Source: Nageia nagi (taxonomy: Eukaryota > Pinophyta). From it: a DNA stretch of 64,000 nucleotides. The DNA is taken from positions 1,488,001 to 1,552,000 of the forward strand of contig JBITNC010000002.1 of NCBI GenBank assembly GCA_050084985.1, given 5' to 3'. The notes under the pieces are model-generated. The model ran no database searches. It saw nothing but the letters and a program-made list of their open reading frames with translations, and was not told the DNA's origin. The position numbers and the translations under genes were made by a program. Below are positions 24,103 through 36,221 of this stretch, one piece after another (positions within the stretch are counted from its first letter, which is position 1; each line of letters starts with the position of its first letter).

Positions 24103-24587
24103 TAAGAGAGTTAAACTATAAACTAAACAACTCTATATCCCTAAGATCACATGAAAGCTCACAATATACATCTAACTAACTCATAAAGATAACATAAGAT
24201 GTAAGTGGTTGCTCCAACTAGGAGTACATCCACTAACTAAAGCTATCTTCTTAAAAAATATGAACTCTTACAATCCTCCTAATCTCAACTCTTAAGCACT
24301 ATTTTATAGCATAAATTTACTCTACAATTGGTGTGTAATCACAAAGAGGGAGCCTTCTATTTATAGGCCAAAATCCCTCTTTGGATCACCCTTTTATCCA
24401 ATGTACAAAAGTATGATATGCACATCCTTTTACCCAAGGGGCATGCTCATGACATGGAGTGTAGGATAAGTAACATTATCATATTCACTTAAATACTTAA
24501 GGTATCAAATGATACCCTTAAGTATTAGTGAACTTACATAGAAGATTATTACATAACCTTTACAATAATGCATTATACATTCCAACA
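24103..24587 (-). repeat. 3' LTR of the middle copia element
   Basis: 485 bp, homologous to 40156-40654. In element sense it begins TGTTGGAATGTATAATGC and follows a purine tract (aagagggag). Confidence 0.92.
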
Positions 24588-25276
24588 CTCCCTCTTAATG
24601 CAATATTGGGATAGAGCAAATAAGAGAGAAAGTAAGAGAGTTCTTTTCAAAACAAATACAATAGAGATGAAATTTTTTTAGATATTTGTGAAGTAAGAAA
24701 GATCTAGATTGAGACTCAGTACTTTACCAAATACAATTATTAACCATAATCGATTTTGATGTACATGAAGTAGTCATCCAATTGGAAGTCATGAAGAGTC
24801 TCCAAGAGCCTATATAACTGAGGTAAGTAACTACAATCTCAAAGGAACCTAAAATTCATAAGTAGTTCAAATAATAAGATCAATTAGATGCAACATATTC
24901 ATATCAACAAGGATAAATATCATCATGAACTGATCAATGGTGCACTATAAGTCATCATGAAGATGCCATGCCAAAAACTCATAGTCACTTGTTGTATATA
25001 AAACATGTGTTTATTATCATTACAAAATAAAGCATGCACATATGAGTTCCTCACATATGGATAACTAAATAGTGCTAAAAGACACATAATAGTTCCTTAC
25101 ATATGGATAACTAAATAGTGCTAGATTGGTCAATCTTTTGCTATAAAAATTTGTACAACAAATTCCTCACATAGAGCGAACTTACCATGAAGGTGTACAA
25201 CAAAATCAACACTATACAATATAATATCTTCCTAAGGGTGAAGTTATCATCACAAACATGAATTCAACATAAGAAT
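24588..25276 (-). other. 3' untranslated region of the middle copia element
   Basis: Lies between the pol stop (25279-25277) and the 3' LTR. It corresponds to 34027-34775 of the inner element and ends in a matching purine tract. Confidence 0.75.
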
Positions 25277-27062
25277 TCAAACTTCACTCCTTCTTAAGGG
25301 CAACTTCACCAACTCGATAGCATCCTTAAGCTTACAGAACTAAGCTTTTAGGAAAGACTTGGTGAACAAATCAATAGAGTTCAAGGTGGATGGACAATAC
25401 TCCAAGTGTATGATGCCATCAAAAATATTTCCCTATTAAAATGGATATGGATTTTCACATGTTTTGTTCTCTGATGGAACACAAGATTCTTAGCCAAAGA
25501 AATAGTCGATTGATTATCTAAAGAAATCAAGGATAAACCACCTTACTCACACCTAATTTCTTTCAAAATATGTCTTAGTAAAATGGCTTCTTGGGCTACA
25601 ATAGACATGGCATGGTATTCAACTTATATGGTGGAAAGAGAAATAATAAGCTACTTCTTGGAATCCTAAGAGATAGCACTAGAACTAATGCTACACACAT
25701 ATGCAGAGGTTGATTTCCTATCATTTCTCTCCTTAGTAGTCAGAATCTATGAATTCAAAAAGAACAAATGAGGGTAACTTAGAATAATTGAGAGCAAGAT
25801 CCTTAGTCCTTGCAACATACCTCAAGATTTTCTTAATAGCATTAAGGTGCTCAACATAAAGTTTATGTATGAATCATGTTATACAATTCACTACAAAGGT
25901 AATATCTGGCTTAGATATAGCCAAATAAAAAAGACTACCAATTAATTACCTGTAAGTTATAGCATTAGCTAAATAAGAGTTAGAGCTCAGAGAAATAATG
26001 ATTTCAAGAGAGACTAGAATCATAGCATATCTACACTCTTCCATTCCAAACTTCTGTAAGATGTCTGATATATACTTAGATTGATTAAGGTAAGTACAAT
26101 CCTTATATTGGTACACTTGCATTCTAGGGTAGTATTGCAAGAGAATAAGATCAATCATTTCAAATGTTACCTTAAGTTTGGATATGCACTCTTAAATGAT
26201 TTCATCATTATTTCTAGTTATTAGAAGATCATCCACATAAAAGAGAATCAAGACTATGTCTTTTCCCTAATTAAGCACATATAGATCGGAGTTAGAAAAA
26301 CACTTGGAGAATCCAATGTCTACAAAGTACCTTAAAATCTTCTTGTACTAGGCTTGAGGTGCTTGCTTAAGTCTATACAATGACTTCTTTAGCTTGCACA
26401 CAAAGGACTCTTTACTTCCATAATAAACCCTTCTAGTTGATTCATGAAGATTTCCACATCTAAGTCACCATTGAGAAATGCACTTTTGACATCAAGTTGA
26501 AAAACTTTCCATCCTTGAGCCACATAAAGAGCAAGAATAATCCTGATAGTAGGCATATTTTCCATAGGGGAAAAGGTTTTCTCATAATATACATTGTATT
26601 TTTGAGAAAAACCTTTAGCTACTAACCTTGCATTATATTTCTTAACATCCCCAACTAAATTGAACTTGATATTGAAGATTCACTTATTACTAATCCCATT
26701 CTTCTTATTAGGATAAAGAACCAAATTTCAAGTTTCATTTTTCATAAGCGCCTCATACTCCACTTTCATGGCTTCCATCTAGCACTTGTGCTTAGAAATT
26801 TATTTGAAGGTTAAGGGCTCATGCTTGTTATCAATCTTAGAAATTAAAGATTTGCTCAAGGTCATGCTCCTTATTACCCTTTATATTGGAGAATTTTATT
26901 CTTGAGGTGACTTATCTACATTAATATCTAACCAACTAGGTGCAACTGAAGAATCCTTTGGATCATCAACATCCTCTTTAGAAGTAGATTCTTCAGGAAG
27001 TTTATTGAACTTTACATCCTTTGAAACAAACATAACTTTGTAGGATGGAGAGAAGAGCTTGT
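25277..27062 (-). pseudogene. Middle copia pol, RT-RNase H part
   Basis: Minus-strand reading gives GYKLFSPSYKVMFVSKDVKF (after the insertion point), the RT, the catalytic Y-V-D-D-L-L near 26246-26226, the connection ILQKFGMEECRYA (about 26060) and an RNase H region ending LVKLP...SEV with TGA at 25279-25277. The co-linear match to 32270-34026 of the inner element makes the assignment secure. Frequent TAG/TAA codons and some frameshifts make it inactive. Confidence 0.85.
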
Positions 27063-27550
27063 TGTTAGAATTTGTAATGAAATATTGTGAATATCTAAAC
27101 TCCTTGTAAATTCAATTAATCACTTAAAGGATATTTAGATACCTTAAGGGATTAACTGAATTCTTTATTATGTAAACTTTGACCTTACCATGTGGTTAGT
27201 TGGTAGGTTAAAGTTAGGTAATATATTTATTGTAACCCTAACCTTACCTTTAGGTTAAAGGGAGGTTAGGGAGGTGCTCTCATGCTATAAATAGAGGGCT
27301 TCTCCTCTTGTAATATAACTTAGATTTTGAGTAAGATTACTCTACTAGTTTGTGTAGGAGAGAAAGGAATTGTAGTAAGAGGGTGCATAGTTTGAGAATT
27401 GAGATCTAGTTGTGGATGTACTCCCAAGGAGGAGGAACCACTTATATTGGTGTTATCTTGTGTGAATGGTGTTATTAGCTTGTAGATGTTGAATGATTAA
27501 GTTTCCTATAGTCTTAGACCTTGAGGATTAGTGTAGAACTAATTCCTTCA
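27063..27550 (+). repeat. 5' LTR of the inner copia element
   Basis: 488 bp, TGTTAGAATTTG ... AATTCCTTCA. Contains a TATA-like ctataaatagagg near 27285-27297, a likely promoter with RNA start shortly after. Confidence 0.95.
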
Positions 27551-27552
27551 AT

Positions 27553-27565
27553 TGGTATCAGAGCC
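27553..27565 (+). promoter_or_regulatory. Primer-binding site of the inner copia element
   Basis: TGGTATCAGAGCC, a perfect tRNA-iMet complement, two bases after the LTR end. Confidence 0.95.
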
Positions 27566-30176
27566 TGGTGTGGAAGCTCCTTCAACATTCTTTGAAACTT
27601 CTTCAATTTGGAGGTCTCCATTTCTCATCTTCTTACATTGTTGAGGTAAAACATAATAGAAGGTATACATTTTTTACCTTCTTGGTTAATTATTGAATAA
27701 TTGTATTTTACTACTAACATATTGTGTGCTATATGTTGACTATTGTTGAGCTAAATATGAGTAACAATTTTTGATACTAACCTCTTTTGTGAATAGCTTT
27801 TTTTTTGCAAATTGCTTATTTGCTCATTATTTAAGAGGATAGTATACAAAAATTAAGTTGAGGAATTCTATCTTATGGAGAAGATAATTTTTTTAACCTT
27901 TTTGTTAATAAAAATGGGTAATTTCTTTTGTGAGAGGGAGAAATTTCAATTTTTTTATTTTATTTGCAACTTTATATATATTTATATATATAAACATTTT
28001 TAAAAGGAGGAATACAATATTAAAATTAGTATTGGTTTGATCATTGTTGGTTTAATTAAAAAAAAAAAAAATTGTAAACAAATCATTGTTGAGACCTTTT
28101 TTTTGCTGGGCAAATTTTGTTACAAACTGTGAATTCATTCTGGCTTCAACATGATTGGTTGTGCTTGGGAGAACAGTATTAACAATTTTTTTATTTGTTT
28201 GGCATCAATCTTTGCTACTCGAGATCCCGTTCATTGAATAGGCGATAAGTGCTTGGCTGCTCCTCGAACCCCTATAGAAATAGTCAGGCCTTCCCCAATA
28301 GAAATAGGTTGGGATACTGAAGTAAGAATACAGAGCAGATTGCTTTGAAGGGCAGGCTACGTACTATCTGAGAAGCGATTAACGCTTGGCTCCCACTTGT
28401 AATTCCATGGGGCTATTGTTTTTGGAGTAAGAAGCAATCGGTATACTCAGCAATGAGTCACCAACCTCATGCATAGTACAGTGGTGTCTGGAATAGGGGT
28501 CCGATTCGGAGGGAATAGCACTCCTATTCTCATTTGAGTCGATGCCCTACTCTATAATGAGGCTTGGTAAGTGACACCCCTCTCCAAAAATTACTTCTTT
28601 TAAGAATAAGCGAGCACCTTCAATCCCTCGACCAACAGAAGAGGGACTCAACGCCCATATATTCTTAATTCGATCCTTTAGGGTTCCCCTCTCGATTCCC
28701 CGTATGAATAGGGATCAGGCGAAGGAAACAAAGTCTCTCTAATGCTTTAATTTTTTGGTAAGAAGCATTAATTATTTGAAGTCAAACCTTGTTGGGTAGA
28801 AGTTTTTTTTCCAAAAAGGAGGCTAATTTAATTTTGTTGAGCATGATAGTCAATCCTCATAAAGTTTTGATAGGTAAACACCTTACCTCTTGCAAGATGT
28901 GGTTGTTCAAAAATTAAAGTCTCTTTTCTCCATAAGTTTTATGAGCATGATATTTTTCTTACCTAAAAGAGGAAATTTTTTTGAGCTACATGATCAAGTA
29001 TTTCTAAAATTTTCTTTCTTTAAGTTCAAATTAAATGCTTATAGTGCCTTTTTTTAAGTAAGAAGGGGGAGAATTTAGTGCCTTTTTTTGAGTTATTAAA
29101 TGTCAAGTTTGTTAATGCTTAACTTATGCATTTTTTAATTCTCTAAATGCTTAAACTAATGCTAAAGTAGGACTTAAGCATTGTCTATGAATTCATGATT
29201 TATGCCAAGTATGAATGGACTTATTCATTAAATGTTAAGTTATGAATAAACCCTAGGCATTCTTTGCTACGTGATTTATGGCATTTCTTTTTACTAGTCA
29301 TGAGTAGGACTTAGAATATTTAAAAATGAATTCATGCTAAGTATAAAACTTATACAATTTTTTAAAAATTAATGAATGAATTAGTGCTAAGTAGGACTTA
29401 GCCTTTTTTAAAATTCATTAAAGTGATGAATGAATTTATGAACTTGAGCAAGTATGCAAAATGTAAAAATATCCTTTAGGGGTTAGTACAAAACCCATTG
29501 GACTCTTATATTTCAAGTTCTTGTGGATGATGTATTTTTAATACTTTACTTTATATTTTTGCATAATTGCTTTATACTTGCAAAACACAAAATATTGAAA
29601 GTAACCCCTAAAATGAACACATCCGCATGTACTTTTCCACAACATGACTTGTTTGGGGAGCCACGAGGGGAGGACAGGGCAGACTAGAGCCTTTTTAGTT
29701 CGAAGAACCAAGTGGTGGTAAATTTGTTTTAATTACCCCTAAGACCTCTGTTGGATTGGACATAACTCAATTAGGTGGACAGGCATGTGTGTAGTGATAC
29801 CACATGTCCGCATGTTCATTCAGGGATTATCCTGATAACCTAGGAGGAAAACTTGAAAACCTTAAACAAGATAATTAAAATGGCCAGTCCAACATACGTT
29901 GGATCCTTGGAAAATAGTTGGTACTTCTCCTTGAGAGAATATATTACTGACCAAGGTGAACTGGTTGAGGACTAGTAGTACTTGGGCTCCACTTTGCAGG
30001 CATCCAGGTGAAGGCCTAATTCTATACAAGAAAACAACCTCAACTTCATCCTTCTACGGATCTTGGTTTATAAGTTTGCACATGTGGGACATGTTTACTT
30101 ATCAAAGTTTGATTTATATAGATGGTAAATTATAGAAATTTATTCATTCTTCTTACTTATTTACTTTTGTGTAGCA
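27566..30176 (+). other. Leader of the inner copia element with a GC-rich foreign-looking block
   Basis: Long untranslated leader. Most is AT-rich, but about 28205-28745 is a distinct GC-richer block with no ORF and different word use (for example gaagggcaggctacgtacta near 28349). Its texture recalls plant mitochondrial DNA. The gag-proximal part (29470-30170) matches the sibling element's leader. Confidence 0.65.
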
Positions 30177-33100
30177 ATGGTTGAAACATTCATACCCAAG
30201 CATATACTCGACGGTTCCAACTTCGACATATGGGAACCTTGTATGAAAGCTGAGTTACAAGCAAGGAAGCTATGGTAGATAGTTAATGAAGACTTGGTCG
30301 CTCCTACAGATGAGAAGGCTCTTGAAATATACAACTCAAAGAATGAGTTAGCAACATCAATGATTTATCATGCAGTTTCAGATGACGTACTTCTCATGAT
30401 CTCTTCTTCAACATTAGCAAAGGAAGCTTAGGATAGGTTGAAGAAAATTTACCTTGGGTCAAAATTTTCAAGAAGGTTCACTATTTTACAAAAGTTGTTG
30501 CAATATCATCAAGATGAAGATGAAAGTGCTTCTATTTACTTGAACAAAATCATTGACCTCAGGACACAACTGGTTGGTTGTGGGTGCAACTGGATCAATG
30601 ATGAGTTCATGGTCTTCATCATTCTTCAAAGCCTTTCTACAAAGTTCAGTAACTTTGTCACGGTTATGGAAACTAGGCTCGATGATGAAGAAGATGTCAT
30701 CTCTCTTGATAACCTTTCTAGACTCCTTCTAAAGCATGAGAAAACTTTGAATAAGAAAATGTTGAACTTTTCTCCAAAGGACAATAACATTGCTCTAGAA
30801 GCAACCAAAACTCCTTTCAAGAAGAAGTTCAATCATTATAAATCCAAAGAAAATAAATCCTCATCTACCTTCAGGAAGCATGAGAAAAAGGGCAATAATA
30901 ATGGCAACTTCAAGCAAAGGAATGACAAAGCTTGATCACGCAATCCAAAACCTAAGGAAAAGTTTGATGGAAATTGTAACTTTTGTGGCATCTTTGGTCA
31001 CAAAGAGTATGATTATCATAAAAAGAAATTTGCTAAAAAAGGCAAGGGAAATGCAAATATGAAAAATTTCAATCATAAAAAGAAGAGCAAGCATGTTGTT
31101 ATTGTTGCCTACAACTCAGTGACTCAAACTATTTCAAATGATTGGATTGTTGATTCAGGATGCACTAATCACATGTGTTATGAAAAGGATAAGTTTGAAA
31201 ACTTTCATAAGAACAAGAAGGATGCAGTTGTGATAGGTGATAATTCAGTCCTTAATAATATCTTTTATGTGCCTAAACTAAGGATGAATCTTATCTCCGT
31301 AATTCAGATTATAAGGAAAGGATACTCATTTGAGTTTACCTCACACTCCTGGTGTGTTAAGAAAGGACTTGCTACCTTGATGAAAGGATCACTAAAGGAT
31401 GACCTTTATATTGTGGATCAAGTTCCTTCAAAGATGTGTCTTGCTGTAAATGTTTGTTCAAAGGGTAATCTTTGGCATCAATGATTAGGGCACCTTAACC
31501 ACAAGAGTATTCAAGATATGAAAAATCAAGAACTTATGGAAGGTTCACCTAATATTTCACCCATAATTGGTCTCTGTGAAAGGTGCATTCTAGGAAAGAT
31601 GAATAGGTAAAAGTTTGAAAAAGATAAGGCAACTCAAGCTACTCATCCTCTTCAGCTTGTGCATTCAGATTTGATGGGTCCATTTCAGACGAAGTCTCTA
31701 GGGGGAGCTTCTTATGTTTTGACCTTCATTGATGACTTCAGCAAGATGACATTTGGTTATCTACTTGAGCACAAGGATCAAACTTTTGACAGGTTTAAAG
31801 ACTTCAAGGCACTTGTTGAAAATCAAACTAATTTTAAGATCAAGATGCTGAGATCTGATAATGGGGGTGAGTATAATAGCAATGAGTTTAACGACTATTG
31901 TGTTAAACATGGGATCAAGCGGCAATTCACAATCCCTTACACCCCTCAGCAAAATGGAGTTGCTGAAAGGAAGAATCGAACCATTATGGAAATGGCAAGA
32001 TGCATGTTGGGTAACCTTCCTAGTTTCTTATGGGGAGAAGCTGTTCACACTACTATTCACACTCTAAATAGGTGTCCTACTAAAGTAGTTGAAGGTAGGA
32101 AAGAAACCTAACCTCTCACACTTCAGGGTCTTCGGTTGTGATGCATTTGCCTTTATTACCTCAGAGAAAAGAAAGAAGCTAGATAAATGATTAGAAAAAT
32201 GCATCTTTGTGGGGTATGATAATCAGCATAGAGGTTACAGGCTCTACTCATCATCCCATAAAATAGTCTTTATTTTTAGGGATGTCAAGTTCAATGAACT
32301 TTCTGAGGATACGACCTCTCATGCTGAGGTGTCTAATTCAGATGATTCTTCACCTACACCTTACTGGTTGGATGATCATGTAGGGAAGTCACCATAAGAG
32401 CAAAATTCTCCAGCTCAGAGAATTACAAGGAGTATGACCTTGAATAACTCTTTATTTACCAAAATTGATAATACGCATGAGCCATCAACCTTCAAAGAAG
32501 CTTCCAAGCAAGAGTGTTGGATGGAAGCTATGAAAGTTGAGTATGAGGCGCTCATGAAAAATGAAACTTGGGATTTGGTTCCTTATCCCAATGAGAAAAA
32601 TATGATTGGAAATAAATGGATATACAAGGTCAAGTACAATTTTGATGGAAAAATTGAAAAATACAAAGCAAGGTTAGTGGTCAAAGGATTCGCTCAGAAA
32701 TATGGTATTGATTATGAGGAAACCTTTGCTCCTATGGCCAAGATGCCTACTGTCAGGATAATCCTTGCTCTTTCTGTAGCTCAAGGATGGAGAGTTTTTC
32801 AACTTGATGTCAAAAGTGCATTTCTCAATGGTGACTTAGATGTAGAAATCTACATGAATCAACCAGAAGGATTTATTCCAAAAGGTAAATATTCTTTTGT
32901 GTGCAAGCTAAAGAAGTCTTTGTATGGACTTAAGTAAGCACCTAGAGCATGGTATAAGAAAATTTTAAGATTCTTTACAAATATTGATTTTTCCAAGTGC
33001 TTCTTTGACTCAGATCTCTATGTACTCAATCAAGGAAAAGACATGGTCTTAATTCTCCTTTATGTGGATGATCTTCTTATAATTGGCAATAATATTGAAA

Positions 33101-34026
33101 TCATCCAAGAGTGCATATCCAAACTGAAGGCAACATTTGAAATGACTGATCTAGGTCTATTGCATTACTATCATGGGATGCAAGTATACCAACACAAAGA
33201 TTGTACTTATCTTAGTTAATCTAAGTATATATCAAACATCTTGCAAAAGTTTGGAATGGAGGAGTGTAGATGTGTTGCAATACCTATTTCTCCTGAAATC
33301 ATTATATCTTTGAGCTTAGATTCTTAGTTGGCTGATGCTACAACTTATAGGTAATTGATCAATAGTCTTCTATATCTGACTATCTCTCGACCTGATATTG
33401 CCTTTGCAGTGAATCTGATGGCACGATTCATGCAAAAACCATATGTTGAGCACCTCAATGCTATTAAGCAAATCTTGAGGTATGTGGCAGGGACAAAGGA
33501 TCTTATTCTTAAGTATTCCAAAGTGCCCTCAATTGTTCTCTCTGGGTTCTCATATTCTGATTATGGGAGAGATAGAGATGACAGAAAATCAACCTCTACA
33601 TATGTGTTCAGCATTGGTTCAAGTGCTATCTCTTGGGCTTCTAAGAAGCAACCTACTGTGACTCTTTCTACCATCGAAGCTAAATATCGAGCCATGTCTG
33701 TTGTTGCCTAGGAAGCTATTTGGTTGAGGCATCTTCTGAATGAAATTGGGTATGAGCAAAATGGCCCATCTCTTATTTCTTCAAACAATCAATTAGCTAT
33801 CTCTTTGGCTAAGAATCCTATGTTCCATCAGAGAACCAAACATGTGGAAATCCAAGCCCATTTTATCATGGAGAAGGTTTTAGATGACATCATACACTTG
33901 GAGTATTGTCCATCTACTGTAAACTCTATTGATTTATTCAACAAGCCCCTTCCTGAAGCTCAGTTCAGCAAGCTTAGGGATTCTCTCGGGTTGGTGAAAT
34001 TGCCCTCAAGGGGGAGTGAAGTTTGA
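30177..34026 (+). pseudogene. Inner copia gag-pol polyprotein
   Basis: ATG at 30177 opens MVETFIPKHILDGSNFDIWE. Gag (UBN2 type) follows, then a zinc knuckle CNFCGIFGHKEYDYHK whose last Cys reads Tyr. Protease DWIVDSGCTNHMC (31141-31180, D-S-G intact). Pre-integrase and integrase (31430-32100) with HSDLMGP, RSDNGGEY and AERKNRT carrying the D, D, E residues. RT with LDVKSAFLNGDL and YVDDLLI (33061). RNase H and tail end at TGA 34024-34026. In-frame stops at 30276, 30429, 30933, 31482, 31608, 32188, 32395, 32935, 33217, 33325, 33352 and 33709; one frameshifting deletion of about 20 bp near 32100 removes the T-P-Y-E-x-W motif of integrase. The frame is otherwise preserved. Confidence 0.95.
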
Positions 34027-34775
34027 ACTTTTGTTAGTGATGACAACTTCTCCTCTAAGAGGCCTTTTTTTTTATTGTTATATAGTGTTAATTATGATAT
34101 GCCTCTATGGTAAATTCACTCTGTGTGAGGAACTCGTACATTTTATACCTCTGTGGTAAGTTTGCTCTGCGTGAGAAACTTGTTGTACAATTTTTTGAGC
34201 ATATAATTGATCAATCAGTTTCATTGTTCAAGTATTCATATGAGAAGATTTGGTATGTATATTTAGGCATTGTACAGTCATCTATATGTTATGTTGTATT
34301 AATAATCAACACATATCTATATACAACAGGTGACTATGAGTGATGGCTTGGCATCTCCGTGATGACTTATAGTGCACCATTGATCAGTTATGTATAAGAT
34401 GGCATTATTTGATTCTCTTATTAATAAAATGAATATATGATGCATCTAACTGATTTTGTTCATGAGTTTCTTGTAGCATGCAGGATCTTCTTCAGAAATG
34501 CAAGTTACTCACCTTGTGTAAGCAAGCTCATGGAGACTCACATGTTAGCTTAAAGTTGATCGACTACTATGTACAGTGAAACCAGTTGTGGTTAATGATT
34601 GTATTGTAAACTATTTTGTCAAATGGTAATGTAGTGAGTCTCAAACTAGTTCTCAAGAAGATTCTTAAATATGTAAATGTTCTCATCTCCGCTTGTATCT
34701 CTATGGAGGAGAACTCTCTCTTACTCTCTCTCTTCTCTCTTCTACGCTCTATCCCAATATTGCATTAAGGGGGAG
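34027..34775 (+). other. 3' untranslated region of the inner copia element
   Basis: No ORF of note (34107-34343 is open but featureless). Contains near-repeated ctctgtg(t)gaggaactcgt words around 34110-34180 and ends in the polypurine tract. Confidence 0.75.
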
Positions 34776-35264
34776 TGTTAGAATTTGTAATGAAATATTG
34801 TGAATATCTAAACTCCTTGTAAATTCAATTAATTACTTAAAGGATATTTAGATACCTTAAGGGATTAATTGAATTCTTTATTATGTAAAATTTGACCTTA
34901 CCATGTGGTTAGTTGGTAGGTTAAAGTTAAGTAATATATTTATTGTAACCCTAACCTTACCTTTGGGTTAAAGGGAGGTTAGGGAGATGCTCTCATGCTA
35001 TAAATAGAGGGCTTCTCCTCTTGTAATATAACTTAGATTTTGAGTAAGATTACTCTACTAGTTTGTGTAGGAGAGAAAGGAATTGTAGTAAGAGGGTGCA
35101 TAGTTTGAGAATTGAGATCTAGTTGTGGATGTACTCCCAAGGAGGGAGGAACCACTTATATTGGTGTTATCTTGTGTGAATGGTGTTATTAGCTTGTAGA
35201 TGTTGAATGATTAAGTTTCCTATAGTCTTGGACCTTGAGGATTAGTGTAGAACTAATTCCTTCA
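34776..35264 (+). repeat. 3' LTR of the inner copia element
   Basis: 489 bp, 98.6 percent identical to the 5' LTR by hand count, directly after the purine tract at 34767-34775. Confidence 0.95.
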
Positions 35265-36221
35265 CTTGTAGCCTCTATGTTGAATATCACAACCCATAAA
35301 GATGCATTTTTTAGTTTTTTTGTTCAACTTCTTCTTTTTCTCAAAAATAATGTAGGAGAATGTTTCACAACCAAACATCTTAAAATGAGAAATGTTAGGT
35401 TTTCTTTTTAACCATGCCTCAAAAAGAGTTTTACTCTAAATAACTTTTATGGGACACCTATTCAAGGTGTAAATAACAGTGCTCATAGCTTCACCCCATA
35501 AGAAACTAGGAAGATTACCTAACATGCATCTAGCCATCTCCATAATTAATCTATTTTTCTTTTTGATAATACTATTCTGCTTAGGAGTTTAAGGATTCGT
35601 AAATTGCCTCTTAATTCTATACTTACCATAATAATTATTGAACTCATTACTATTATATTCTCCTTCATTATCTAATCTCAACATCTTGAGTTTAAGGTTA
35701 GTTTGATTATCAACAAAGGCCTTAAAAATCTTAAAACTCTCAAAAGTTTGATCCTTATGCTCAAGTGGATACCCAAAGGTCATCCTACTAAAATCATCAA
35801 TGAAGGTCAAGATGTAAGATGATCCTCCAAGTGACTTAGTCTAAAATAGACCCATCAAATTTGAATGCATAAGTTGAAGAGGTTGAGATGCTCTTGTTGC
35901 CTTATCCTTTTCAAACTTTTATCTATCCATCTTACTAAGAATGCACTTCTTGCATAGACTAATTGAAGTAGAAATTGAAGGTAAACCTTCCATGAGTTCT
36001 TATTCTTTCATGACTTGAATACTCTTGTGAATAAAGTGCCATAAATGATGGTGCCAAAGATTACCTTTAGAACACACACTAAAAGCAAGACACATCTTTG
36101 ATATAAATTGATTCATAATGTAGAGGTTGTCTTTCATAGATCTTTTTATTGAAGTGGCAAGTCCTTTTTTAATGCACCAAGATTGAGAGTCAAACTCCAA
36201 AAAGTACCCTTTTTCTAACAA
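35265..36221 (-). pseudogene. Middle copia integrase
   Basis: Minus-strand ORF 36221-36000 holds the pre-integrase region (MCLAFSVCSKGNLWHHHLWH; zinc-binding His region decayed). 35810-35589 holds the core: MTFIDDFSRMTFGYPLEHKD, then LRLDNEGEYNSNEF with the second catalytic Asp. The C-terminal part is cut at 35265 by the inner element, at the codons of an H-R-G-Y-K motif that resumes at 27062. Confidence 0.85.

Larger units (their letters stand above)
27063..35264 (+). mobile_element. Inner copia element, youngest layer of the nest
   Basis: Complete 8,202-bp Ty1/copia element with LTRs 27063-27550 and 34776-35264, perfect target duplication CTTGT (27058-27062, 35265-35269), perfect PBS (27553-27565) and polypurine tract aagggggag (34767-34775). 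By my count the LTRs differ by 7 substitutions and one single-base indel in 488 bp (1.4 percent). Inserted into the integrase-RT linker of a sibling element in opposite orientation. It encodes one gag-pol frame (30177-34026) with 12 stops and one deletion. Long 2.6-kb leader. Inactive for coding, but structurally intact. Confidence 0.96.
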
